Positions 15,001 through 25,686 of a stretch of 64,000 bases of DNA are shown here, one piece after another. This DNA comes from Trichoplax adhaerens. Lineage: Eukaryota > Placozoa > Uniplacotomia > Trichoplacea > Trichoplacidae. Made by a program: the position numbers and the translations under genes. The stretch lies in assembly GCF_000150275.1 (NCBI RefSeq), contig NW_002060949.1:5145193-5209192 (forward strand). Reading direction: 5' to 3'. Position 1 is the first letter of the stretch, and each line of letters opens with the position of its first letter. The notes beneath the pieces are model-generated. The model had not been told where the DNA came from. It saw only the letters and a list, made by a program, of their open reading frames with translations, and did no database searches.

Positions 15001-18000
15001 GGAGCGAAATCGTCCTCCCTCCTATTAATTGCGCCCGTTCCTTAGGCAGATTTTCTTTATTTATGCATAATATCATCATTCTAAATTAGCTTTACTAATA
15101 ACAAATTAATACAAATAGAAAATAGGATATCAGTAAGTAGAATTTTTACTTTGTATTTAATAATATTCTTTCCAATGTAAAGATCAATTTTACTGTTGGT
15201 TCACTCTAAAATATGGCATTTCTAGTTTCTTAGTAACATGATAGAGGTTTAAATGACAGACAGTATCAAATTAACATTGTAGGAATCAGTCTAATCGCGT
15301 CAATTTAAATCCTACATAGTCTATCGCGGTACTGTGCATTACTGTTTCGAAACAAAGAAAGACTGAAGTGAATAATTCAAGAATAGTTTTTCGCCATCTT
15401 TTATTTGTCCCATCCTGAATGCACTGGGTTATAATCTTCTTTTTTCACTTAGATAAATGACTGGTGTGATCAATTAGAAATGGTGAGTCATCATCCTCAT
15501 TTGCCCAATTCTGATTATAGTTGAACTACGTCGTCGTAGCTACTAAACTCTTACATAGCGTAGGGTTAGCGCATATTACTTCTACGATTCAATGTAACTG
15601 TGATTTGATGCCCCTCTCCATTAAAATATAACGCACTAATATCCACTTTGCTAGTCATCATATAACTAATAAAGAATGTTAAGTTAACATATTCGTTGGC
15701 TCTATTTAAATATTATGTGACTTATTATGGTTATATACATTATATTTCGATATAGATATAAGATGGATCGCTATAATGGATTAAGCAATTTAATAGCAAC
15801 TTATATACACATACCATGAGTATTGAATAATTTATAACAGTATGTGTAGTACTCGTATTTTCGTGTAGCTAGATATAGATACCATAGATAAATAGGATAC
15901 TCTAATAGTATCCAATTTTCGCCCTGTTTGAGTAGCACTTCATTGACTACAGTACGGTATGTATTTCAATTTCGAAATATGGATGGCTATGATTTATGGT
16001 GCCATTTAATGATAATTTGCAATATTTCCCTCAAATTATGGATACTATATGAGTATATTATACAACGTATAAATATACTGCTTTACTTACATGCATTTAT
16101 TTCGAATTATAAGAAGATTAATCGATTATGAATAAACAATGCGTTATTACGAAGTATCCCATTTTACCCTGATGTAAATGGCACATCGTCTATTGTAACT
16201 TGTAGGTGTGGATAGTACTTACAGAATTCATTTTAGCCTATCTAAAGAATATCATTATGTTGTTGTTGCTCTATACAGTAGTACAGTTTTTAAGCATTTA
16301 TTAGACTATAATGAGAGTAAACGATATATCTATTCCAACGTGTTCTATTGGCTGTTTAATTGACTCCGTTCTGAAATACTATGATGTTCATAATTTTGCG
16401 CCTTATTTCCATGACAAAAATGACTCTGAATTATATATAAGTTACTTCCGTTTCGAAAGTAATTATGACCCTTAGGATGAACTTGAAAATTAATGCAGTA
16501 TCATCATACTGTCGTCCTATTATACGTATAAGAATTACTGAATATTTTATGATCTGTTGTAGTTGCGATATTTTTATTTGTAAATATAAAAATGATGATC
16601 AATATGGTATGATAGTCGAAAATAGTGTACTAGCATCTTATTTCGTTCTGCTATGAATACTTGATGATAGTTTGATCTGTTGTAAAATAGAATTATGGAT
16701 AATATCTCGTTAAGTGCGTCTTAGATCAATGATATTAGATTGATATATAGCCGAGGATACAGTAGCATAGTCATTGCAGTAGTTTAGGATATGAAATTTG
16801 ATAAAAATACATGCTGACTAACGTATGATGCATTCTATCTGTTCTCTACTTCCATGTCACAGATCACAGATATTTTCTTGTCAATAGTAAATTTTTCGTT
16901 TAACACTAATAATATCTCAGTAATCATTTTAAAATTGTTCTTTAAATCAACTGTGAATTTATCACGTATTTAAATTATTGTATTAATTCAGTTTCTATCG
17001 ATAATAACTCTTTTGATTCTTTTAATAGTCTTCAAGTGATAGAATAACATACTGAACTTGATTCTGGCGCTATAATCTATTATTACATTATACTTTATTC
17101 ATACAGACGAGAATAGAAGTCTATTTTAAATTTTAGACTGAAAAGATTAGCCTGTTATTAATTCTAGACATTAAAAATTCTTTCTATATTAAACGTTTCA
17201 GCCATTGATACGGTGATATTTCTCTACTTATTATTCAAGATCTTTCATAGATTAAAAAAGAAATAGACTGTCAAGACAGTAAAATGGATGATGGAAAAAT
17301 TAGGATAGAAGGGAAAAAAATAAATGATATTAGAGTGCAATATTACGGAAAGAAAAAGAAAAATTGTCAGATTATACGGATAATAGACGCATATCGTCCC
17401 ACTCGATAGCTATACGATAAATGAGTGACTAATTTTCACCGACTTAGAAAATCTTATTTTTGTTGTATTTGAGAAGGAATGGAAATGATTAAAGTAAGAT
17501 TGGAAACAAGTAAGCAAAATAAAAAATACTTTCCTAATGTTTCCCAATGTTAATCTTATTCGCTAGACGTATATACGGTTGAAAAAGCGATAGACAGTAA
17601 ATGCAATCTTGGTGATATTGAATGGCTATACTGACGATCATGATATAGATTATATTGAAAGAAAAACCTTAGACAGTTCAAGATAGTTTCCATCCTATCT
17701 ACTGTCAGTGCAGGTATTGCAAAGTAACGACTTCTATAATACAAAACTTTATCATACACTTTTATTTTTTCGCTTACCTGTGAGCCCATATCGGTTAAAT
17801 TGATTCGTGATGATAGAGCCAAGATCAAGATATGGCTAATAGCTGTTGCCGCATTCAAAATGATGCACCAACTTAATCGCAATGGTAACATGGTATAAAG
17901 AGTAAAGGTAAAAAATATTTGAAATCCAATGTAATCAGACGGAGAGATGGGGATATTACTTGCATATAAGTTGGCAAATAATTGACCGAATATTAATGCC

Positions 18001-18542
18001 CAAAGTAAATGGGGTATAAATGATAAAATAGTGTTATTTAAGACTTTACTTTTCATTAGTATTAGTGTAATAACATTGCACAAAGCGAAACTACCAGTAA
18101 TAGCTAGTTGATTTGCTCGTATATTTTTTAATCGTTCAGTTGTACTATTAACTGCATAGACAACATATAATATAAATAGGCCAACATTGACTAAAAATGT
18201 TAGTGCCATTAGGATTTCTAACGATTGCATCTTTTGACGTGAAAAATAACGTTGATAAATACTTTCTAATAACTTGGATTCAAAGCGTAAGTTTAACAAG
18301 TTAGGAATACTGCAGCCTATAAAACGATGGCGATAATTCCGTTTAGTTAATTGGGTATTGAGTGTATGATTATTGTGTTGATTAGTAGCTGTGTCAAAGT
18401 CGGTTGATTTTCTAGCAATACCGACGACATGACTGCTATTATTACTGGATGAATTTTTAACGTCGACTTGAACATTGGAAGTTGTTAATTCAGTTTCATT
18501 ATAACTTAAATCGGTGTGCATTGGCTTGATTGGAGTACTCAT
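1..18542 (-). CDS. ADCY: Transmembrane adenylyl cyclase (class III), 3'-truncated by the window edge
   Basis: Converts ATP to cAMP at the plasma membrane. Exons (descending): 18542-17778, 7560-7411, 6562-6429, 5622-5511, 5314-5187, 5046-4885, 4723-4582, 4317-4238, 4152-4081, 3927-3772, 3498-3411, 3194-3078, 2936-2835, 2366-2188, 1581-1494, 1350-1309, 1211-1104, 966-820, an exon ending at 577 that is cut by the N gap, and 453-339; the rest lies left of base 1. Phases agree at all joins outside the gap. Exon 1 has a polar N-terminus and five membrane segments; exon 2 holds the sixth. C1 carries FADIVGFT (Asp355) and LGDCYYC (Asp399), the two metal-binding aspartates, 44 residues apart as in mammalian AC5. 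M2 spans about residues 600-830, with NNS in an outer loop. C2 starts near 845 ([31 protein letters not shown]). Order and spacing fit a mammalian-type ADCY; I cannot assign the isoform. Confidence 0.93.
600..699. other. Assembly gap of exactly 100 N
   Basis: One hundred N bases, a conventional placeholder for unknown length. The gap removes the 5' part of a cyclase C2 exon whose end (GIAPEPE, ending at 577) survives. In the family this stretch carries the conserved segment KIKTIGSTYM just before the surviving residues. Confidence 0.98.
7895..9000. repeat. Degenerate interspersed repeat around a TTGATATTNNCTAAATTGA-like core
   Basis: Related phrases containing TTGATAT(T/A) followed by CTAAATT or GTTAAATT recur near 7905, 8042, 8645 and 8823, with weaker relatives to 8960. 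The first two are about 137 bp apart. This looks like an old, decayed tandem or dispersed family that helped to lengthen the intron. Confidence 0.45.
8104..8345. repeat. 124-bp direct duplication in cyclase intron 1
   Basis: Two adjacent diverged copies begin with GATCAAAAT at 8104 and 8228. Both go on through TAGAATG-TTGTTTTCTAGT, a TATGCAAA-like stretch, GAATATGAA and CACTA in the same order. Identity by eye is roughly 75-80%. Confidence 0.7.
13293..13605. repeat. 160-bp direct duplication in cyclase intron 1
   Basis: ATGTCAAGTATTAAAT starts at 13293 and again at 13453. Both copies continue with GGTTTT, GGTATTAGAATAAGAAA, a TGGACTG or TAGACTG block, AAAATTGATA-TGGAAATT and AAAGG(A/G)TAAATA. 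They are diverged but colinear tandem copies. Confidence 0.75.
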
Positions 18543-21111
18543 GGTGGATTACGTCGTTAGGCAGTCAGTTAATATAAAATTCTTAAAAATTTGTCCTTGA
18601 CTCTGGAAATAATGAATCGTTTTATTAATGTTGGGAATGTAGTTTCTAATTTTTTCTTTCCTGATGATGTCTTGATTGGTAGACGACCACAATCGTTAAA
18701 GGTAATGATCTTGTTGTTGTAATTAGTATTATTTATTTTGGTCCTGCTATTTCAATTTAGCTATTTTTTTTTATTGTTGTTGAAGATGATGGTTGAAGAC
18801 AGTTTATTAGTCCTGAGAAATATAAAAATATCTCCTTGTTACTAGGTTAACAAAATCAAGTTGTTAAGCAACGCTAATAATGTTAGACGACATAAATTAT
18901 AAGGCATAAGAATCAAGACTACTCAAAAAAATAGTAGATGTTAACGCTGATTGAATTGAACATAGCACGTTAATTTTGTGTAGAAAAAAAATTAGACTTG
19001 GATAATAAAGTAGACTTGGTGTCTAAGGTCAATCGTCTCAATGAATGCAATTTGAACCTTAAGACAGAGGATGATAGAAGAAGAGAGATAGTAAGACGAA
19101 AAAATGAAACAATCAAGTTATAGAAGAAAATTGAGTCTAGGCTATCAACCTATTAACAAATTAATTACTAGAAGAAATTACAGTAAGAAAGAGAAATTAT
19201 CAGTTTTGGAATACAATACTTTCCTATATTGTGGTATAAGTTACACACATCGATACAAAAAATATTTTAAAGTTACTAACATATCATAGAAAGAAGTTGT
19301 ACATTATAATTTTCTACTTATCATTTTTCTAAAATGTTGGTTATTACTTTTACTAACTTAATATATGTATCTGGAATTTTTACGAATGGTACGTGATGGC
19401 TGTGATAATAATATCTATCTTAGATTTTTACTTGAAACCCAAGATATGATCTTAGAGGCTATCTATTCATTTCCTTGAGAATTTTATGACATTGATGTGG
19501 TTATTTATTTTAACATATATTTTTCAACTTACCTTTTTAAAATATGTCAAGTTCTCCCATACCAATTTACGATAGTCAGTTTCTATAAAATGGATGTTGT
19601 TATTTCTTATATCCCCCAAAATATCTATCTTATATAAGTTATAACGGTTTTAGTTGAGTTTATTGAAAACGGATTTATGGAGTAACGACCAATAGGTTGA
19701 GGCCAACAACAAAAAATGGAATAAAGAAAAACTAGCCGTCAATAGTAGTGGGATGTTATCTAAAAATATAGGAGAAGGAAGCGAATTAAAAATTAGGGAC
19801 AATATCGTGGTTATAGGTTGAACTGCTTGAAATTGATGAACTCTCTTTGCCAATAATGTCCAATGCGACGTTGTTGAAATTGTATTATTAATCGGAAGTA
19901 ATTGGGCGATATTTTAAAGGTCTGTATTTTATTCTAATCTATGCGTGTTATTTTTTCTGTGCTGTATGTTATACTGTATACCTCTAACAGTATCCAAGAG
20001 AATCAACTAGCCAATAGCTAGGAATAACTGATTAAGTTCGAGACATTAAAATGAAGTTTTTCCTTTAAGTTCTATTCATAGAATAGTATCATGACGACAT
20101 TAACTCTTTGTTATAAAATACAAATACTACTGTATGTTGAGTATAGAATTGGGCCAATGGAGAAATTTAACTTATCAAATACTATGGTAATCAGGCCGAG
20201 ACATTGAGCTCAAGATTGAAATTACTTAAATGGGCTGGATAATAATAATAATATACACATGAGACAATACAAAATTTATTGCGCTTAAGCAATAGAATTT
20301 TGTATTGTTATTTATCCAATCTAATTATCTCATTGTGCTACTAGTATGATCGGTATACTTTTTAACAAATTGTTAATCGATTATGTATATTCATAATTTA
20401 TTCATCGCCATTGCTTCAGTAAGGATAGTACTCTGGGTTTACTTGGATACGCTAGAGCAATCTTTATTACCTACTGTACATAAGGGATGAGATAGGGAAT
20501 ATAGTAGATGAATGATGAAACATAGTACGATGTATTATTGCTTGGACATAGTATAAATTATCTACAATCAACTGATTCATCATTTCTCCAGTAATGATTG
20601 TATATAAATTTTTGATATTTAAAGATCAGAAATATCTTTATCGGATAGTTAAGGTATTGATAATGATGAAACTCTTAAAAAATATGTTGAAGTAGATGAT
20701 AGCGTAGAATCTATAGATACAGTGGGCTTGACTTAAGTGTATCCAGTGATGAATAATCCAACGTTACGTTAAAACGCTTAAAAGCCTTTAATATTTAAGT
20801 TAGAAGATTTGCCGTATAATATGAGCAATTTAAATTACTTTATTCATCCCCGATCGCATCCAGTAACGATACTTTGTTAATTAGGGATAAATTTCAACAT
20901 TGGAAGTGCTTTCGTATGTATCGTAGTAGAGCAAGGCAAGGTTAATGATGAAACATGTCATGTTATTGGAGTTGTTTAATAACAAAAATACAGCTGGTAA
21001 ACATTACTGATTAGGTGAATTTTAGTTTATTGATCTCTTTTTTCTGTCTAACAACGATAGTTTAGGTAGGGTTATATTGAGTATCAGAAATATTTTTATA
21101 ATACAGATTGC

Positions 21112-21660
21112 AATAGGAAGTACATTGATGACTAAACATAGTAAGAATAGTTTCACATGAAAGATAGGAAAATCGAAATTGTGTAGATTGATGAACGTGC
21201 TACGTTCCTTAGCGCTGTGATAATCGGGCATGGCATTACTATACGAGTATAGTGAGAAAGTGATCTTTAAAATTGATTTACCACACTAATAGGAAGTACA
21301 TTGATGGCGAAATATAGTAAGAATAGTTTCACACGAAAGATAATAAAGCTGAAATTGTGTAGATTGGTGAACATGCTTCGTTCTTAAGCGTTATGAGAAT
21401 AGAGTGTGGCGTAAAATACATCACTATACGAGTATAGCGTGAAAATTAATCTTTAAAATTGATTTATTATATTAACAAGAGGCACATTGATGAAATAAAC
21501 ATAGTAAGAATAGTTTCACACGAAAGATGATAAAACCGAAATTGTGTAGATTGATGAATATGCTTTATTCTTTAGTGCTGCGAGAGCAGAACATGGGGTA
21601 AAAATGTATCGCTATATGTGTATAGTGAGAAAATTGATCTTTAAAATGAATTTAGCATAG
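21112..21660. repeat. Three tandem copies of a ~185-bp unit
   Basis: Copies span about 21112-21288, 21289-21474 and 21475-21660. Each has the same ordered landmarks: GTACATTGATG or GCACATTGATG, CATAGTAAGAATAGTTTCA, GAAATTGTGTAGATT, a TATAG(C/T)GTGA or TATAGTGAGA block and GATCTTTAAAAT. Divergence is about 15-20%. No long open frame persists across copies, so this is a non-coding satellite-like array. Confidence 0.85.
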
Positions 21661-22371
21661 ATAGAAAGATAAGACAGCCCTGCTGCATGGAATAAGTGTA
21701 GATAAATTTATTCTTATTTTCAGCTTAGTAACAGTTGACTAGTAAATAGATACGAAGAAAAAGCGAATGTTACCGCATACGAGAAGGTATAACAAAGGTT
21801 GATTGAATAGTATGCAAAGATGACGGTATAGCACATAACGTGGGTATTAATTCGGTGAGTTGGGACAATATATGTTTTTATTATTTTTCCCTAGGCTTCA
21901 TTCTAACCGACCAATATTCTAAAATAGGATCTGTTCAGATGACGATAATGGAATAGGCATAATTGGCAAATAATATTGTCACATGATATCATCAATGAAT
22001 GCCAGAATTAGTAAATAAATTGTACACAGAATATGCTAATATACGAGAATAAGTGTAGTGTTGTTAAAAAAGTAATATAATTAATTAATTTTCATCATCA
22101 ATGTCATAGAATGAGACTTTTCTGTGTCTAGTTCACATAAATTCACTTTCTTGGATTGTAGTAGAGTACCTAATGTAAGACGAGCAATATAATTCCTTTT
22201 TGAAAGCTTCAATTTATCTAGCAGTAGTTTGTATGTACGTATATATACAGTATACGAGTATGTGAGTTATGTATTTAAGGAAATCGGTGACAACGGTCAT
22301 AAATAGATCAGTTCTATGTTATAAAGACGTCAAATTATTGATGAAGAAATAGTCAGTAACTGACTATAGCC

Positions 22372-22390
22372 TTTTTTTTGGGGGGGGGGG
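22372..22390. repeat. T8-G11 homopolymer junction
   Basis: Eight T are followed directly by eleven G, the longest G run in an AT-rich window. It may be a genuine G-tract or partly a sequencing or assembly artefact. Confidence 0.8.
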
Positions 22391-24007
22391 CTAATCTATG
22401 ACTCAAAATATATTGTAACAGATTAAAACGTGTTATTTATGCAAGTTGATGTAGTCCAATATTTTTAATTGAATTGTTGTTGATCATGCTAAATCCTATA
22501 CGCTGTTGTAGTGGTGTATCAATATTGATCATCGTTGGCAGAAGAGTGGTAGATACGGTCTTCCAAAACATGATTAATTTATAAATTATGAAACTGTTAC
22601 TACCGTTGAATCAAGAAATCGAAATGAATTGTACTAATATTACGATAAAAGGATATTAATCAATTTTGATCCGTAGAAATAGCTTGTAAAGCATTTGTAG
22701 GCGAAATAGGACGAAGTTCTTCGCTACTACCGTAGGGAAGAATAATAAAGCTAATAGTGAATACGATCAATGCTGTACGCCTACAAAGTGTGACTATTGT
22801 CGTTCAACAAAACAATTTGAAAATTGTAATAATATACAATGGGTCATTGAATATACTGTCCTGTAGATGAGAAGGATGGGCTTTTTGTGCGTTCATAATT
22901 TGCGATTTTGAGTTTCTATCTACTATGCAAGGCTCTCAGAAGATTTATGTTTTCGCAGTTCAAGTTGCTATAATGCAATAAAATAGACGAGGATCTTCTT
23001 CCTTAGTAAAACAGTTATACAGTACTTACTTGGGAAGCTTGCAGCTTGGTGGATTACGCGCAATTAAACGTTTGTAATCATAAATTATAGATGTATATTA
23101 TTGCAGCACGTGAACATATTATCACAGCGTAGATACTTGAAGATAGCTGGTAATGAATGTACATGGAGGGGTTACTCTTTGCTCTTTTGATATTACGGTA
23201 TATCTATGAAAAATTCTTGTCTGTTGCAGATATACTCGTCAATAGCCAACATTATAAAAAGAGTACTTGTATTGGTTACACTGACAGGTTCAAAGCAGAT
23301 CGGATTATACGGATGCAATAACCACGTAGTGACCACTTTAACTTTTATATAATTTTGTAGCATTGACCCGGACGGTACAGTAAAATGATGGACTTTTACG
23401 AATAATCTCACTTTTAGTAGTCTATGTTGAAGCACAGGTTTCACAGCAATAGGAGAAACTGGCCCCACAAACGCACAGGATAGAAAGGGCGAAATGAAGA
23501 ATACTGTACAATTAGATCAGCTTAATTAAAGGGGTTCGATCATACAGTACTGCCGCAGCGCAAGCACGAATCGGTTATTTATTGGACACTAACCAAATAT
23601 ACTGGTACAATGTAACGTAACGACTATAATAAGAGTATGTAGGAATAATATAGAGTAGCTGATTACATCGATCCAATCGCTCTTCTTCTCTTAGTACGTA
23701 TCCAGATTGAGCTACTCGATTCAAAAGTAATGGCACTCCTGTTTATTCTTGAGCAACTTGAATGGTTGTTTCTATTGTCGTATTCATACAGTAAGTATAA
23801 TCGTCCAAGAATTTAATGTGTCTGAGAAAAGAATAAGATAGAGAACAAAAACTGCCCATAATTAATATACTGTAAGCAATAAAAGGGTACACTGCAAAGT
23901 GTGGCAATGCAGTAAAATATTCTGATTACCCCCTCCATTAATCTCGTTTCGGAGAAAATTCAAGGTAATTCATTATCCATTTCCTTACGATTTTAAGTCC
24001 AGTTCAC

Positions 24008-24076
24008 GCCACGCCCCTGGAATAGTGGTCTTCTATACTGTAGTACTGTGATAGACCACTCTTACAGGGGCGTGGC
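24008..24076. repeat. Inverted repeat with paired KLF/SP-like boxes
   Basis: The arms 24008-24031 and 24053-24076 are reverse complements over 24 bp with two mismatches, separated by a 21-nt loop containing TACTGTAGTACTG. Each arm carries CCACGCCCC or its complement GGGGCGTGG, the core bound by KLF/SP zinc fingers. It lies about 1.6 kb upstream of the RAD21 start codon. Confidence 0.75.
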
Positions 24077-24105
24077 AAGCCCTCTAAAAGATGTTCATCT
24101 CTATT

Positions 24106-24201
24106 ATACAGTACTGTACGGCGTATAGTGTACACTGTACAGTCGAGACCCTTTAGATTGTACACTATACAGCACAGTACTGTACTGTACTGTACAGTAT
24201 G
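24106..24201. promoter_or_regulatory. GTACTGTAC/TGTACAGT array upstream of RAD21
   Basis: Within about 95 bp, GTACTGTAC, TACACTGTACAG, TGTACACTATACAG and overlapping ACTGTACTGTAC units form a nearly continuous block of interleaved palindromes. The same motif family recurs in the other head-to-head intergenic gaps. A regulatory role is inferred from position only. Confidence 0.55.
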
Positions 24202-25291
24202 TCTTTGAATTGTGAAGAAATGTAGTTTAAATTTGGCTCTAATTCCAAGCAGATAGATCAATACAACTTTGAGCCATTGGCTCTTGATATTTTGATTACT
24301 TTTTATCGCAGTATTGCATAATTGTGTTTCTTTCAAGTTTCTAATACAAACGATAAGTCGCTGTTGCATATTCGGTCGCTCCAGCCATTTTACAAGTCAC
24401 GTCGTAATACCGGTCTGTATTGTACTGTATATCCTGTAAAGCAAAAAGATCGAAAGCAAACAGCATGATGGGGAGACAGACGGACAATAGCTTGAAGTTT
24501 TAAATTTGCCTTTACGGTAGTGTTTCATGTCGGAAAGTTTATTTATTATTATTAATAAAAGGCCACTAACTATCGTCTATCCAGGCATTAGACCAGAGTC
24601 ACCAGACCATAAACATTTCTAGTACTGTCTAGTTAGTACACACTCTACAGTATGTACTGTAGAGTATACCAGTGAGATTATTATTCCACTCACCGGTGAT
24701 GATAATGGTAACTTTGGCGCAAAAGCCGTGTTCAAAATGACAACATTGATGATACACACGGATGTACTACTGTCCTTGCTGCCTCGTATATAGTAAAGTA
24801 TGTCGGCAAGTTCATAAGTGCACACTGTACACCATTGCTGTCCAAATGAACTGCTAGGTTGGTTGGTTTACCGTCTGTAGGATAAGGTTTAGGATCCACT
24901 GATGAAGAAGATGATCATGCTTCTACTTCTTATTCGACTAACTAGTGACTACAGCAGTATTAGAACGCTAGACAGCGACGACCAAGATGGGTTCAGGCAG
25001 ATGCCCATTGTCTTGTTTTCACTATCAAGTGGAAGCGCGTCATCACGTGATAGTATGGAAATTTGGAAGCGGGAAAGCAGTAGTAGATCGCTTGATTACA
25101 GTACAATGTACTTTGAAAGAAACGGTATTTCCACAACGTGATCTTTTTCGTTCCAAAATACTCTAGTATTGATCAAATCATGTAAAAAGTAATTCAAACG
25201 ATAGTGTATTAGTTGAACATTTCCAATGCGTAGTTGAATTTCTGTTTTATATAGCACCTACGAAATAAGAACTAAACAAAGGCAAAGTTGG

Positions 25292-25360
25292 CTACAGTAC
25301 AAGGTCAACTTGTGGAGTGTACAGACTGTAGCACCTACAGTACAGTTAATTGTACAGTAT
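25292..25360. promoter_or_regulatory. CTACAGTAC/TGTACAG motif cluster close to the RAD21 start
   Basis: Four or more occurrences of ACAGTAC, TGTACAGA, CTACAGTACAG and TGTACAGTA fall within 70 bp, about 330-400 bp before the RAD21 ATG, probably in the core promoter or 5' leader. A small perfect hairpin (25463-25490) follows. Confidence 0.5.
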
Positions 25361-25686
25361 GCCTTCAACATCATGAACTGCTACAGTGGACTCTAGGCTT
25401 CAGACTGACAGTACTCCAGGTCGAACGACTGCTGGTTGCTCGAGCGTCACCCCCTGTCAACCCTGTGGCGTTTGCAAGAAAACGCCACAGTTGGAAGTTT
25501 TGCCTGAGAAGGAGAAGAAGGCGCAAAAAGCAAATCCAAAACGTCGGGGAGCTAAATTATCGCATTGATTTAAGCCAATATCGATTGGAGACATCAAGTC
25601 TTGTAGTTTCTAATTGAATCTATACGATTCCTATCGACGAGTGTATCGATATACTGAAGAGAATAGAGAGGAAAGTACTGTAAATC

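Larger units (their letters stand above)
7562..17777 (-). other. Giant first intron (about 10.2 kb) of the adenylyl cyclase gene
   Basis: The donor is CAG|GTAAGC at 17778/17777 and the acceptor is TTTAG at 7562-7561. Joined, the protein runs from transmembrane 5 straight into transmembrane 6, so no coding exon is missing. No convincing gene is seen inside. The interval holds diverged repeats (7.9-9.0 kb), a 124-bp duplication, a 160-bp duplication and otherwise plain AT-rich DNA. Most other introns in the window are below 1 kb. Confidence 0.85.
18543..25686. other. Intergenic region between the divergent ADCY and RAD21 genes
   Basis: About 7.1 kb with no gene I can support. The cyclase side (18.5-21 kb) is plain AT-rich DNA. 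The middle holds a tandem triplet (21.1-21.7 kb) and a T8G11 run. The RAD21 side (24.0-25.6 kb) is richer in GC and full of TGTACAGT-type motifs and inverted repeats. Open frames here, up to about 120 codons, show no recognisable domain. Confidence 0.7.

Noticed and set aside
19650-19853. 67-codon hydrophobic minus frame upstream of the cyclase
   Set aside because: No signal, family or neighbouring exons. Could be chance in AT-rich DNA, which favours hydrophobic codons.
23193-23516. Minus-strand open frame of about 107 codons (contains VKVVTTWLLHPYNPICFEPV)
   Set aside because: Looks protein-like, but no domain, splice partners or start context were found. A few frames of this length are expected by chance in tens of kb of non-coding DNA on six frames.
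24004-24369. 121-codon minus-strand frame upstream of RAD21
   Set aside because: It runs through the inverted repeat and the GTACTGTAC array, and its composition (repeated YSTV-like residues) simply reflects those repeats.
24902-25141. 79-codon plus frame with a hydrophobic, signal-like start (MKKMIMLLLLIRL)
   Set aside because: No conserved domain or supporting splice structure. It lies in the RAD21 upstream region where GC content is raised; kept only as a note.
25288-25617. Overlapping 109- and 60-codon plus frames just before RAD21
   Set aside because: They overlap in different frames in the presumed promoter or leader and contain the motif cluster and a hairpin. No homology recognised.
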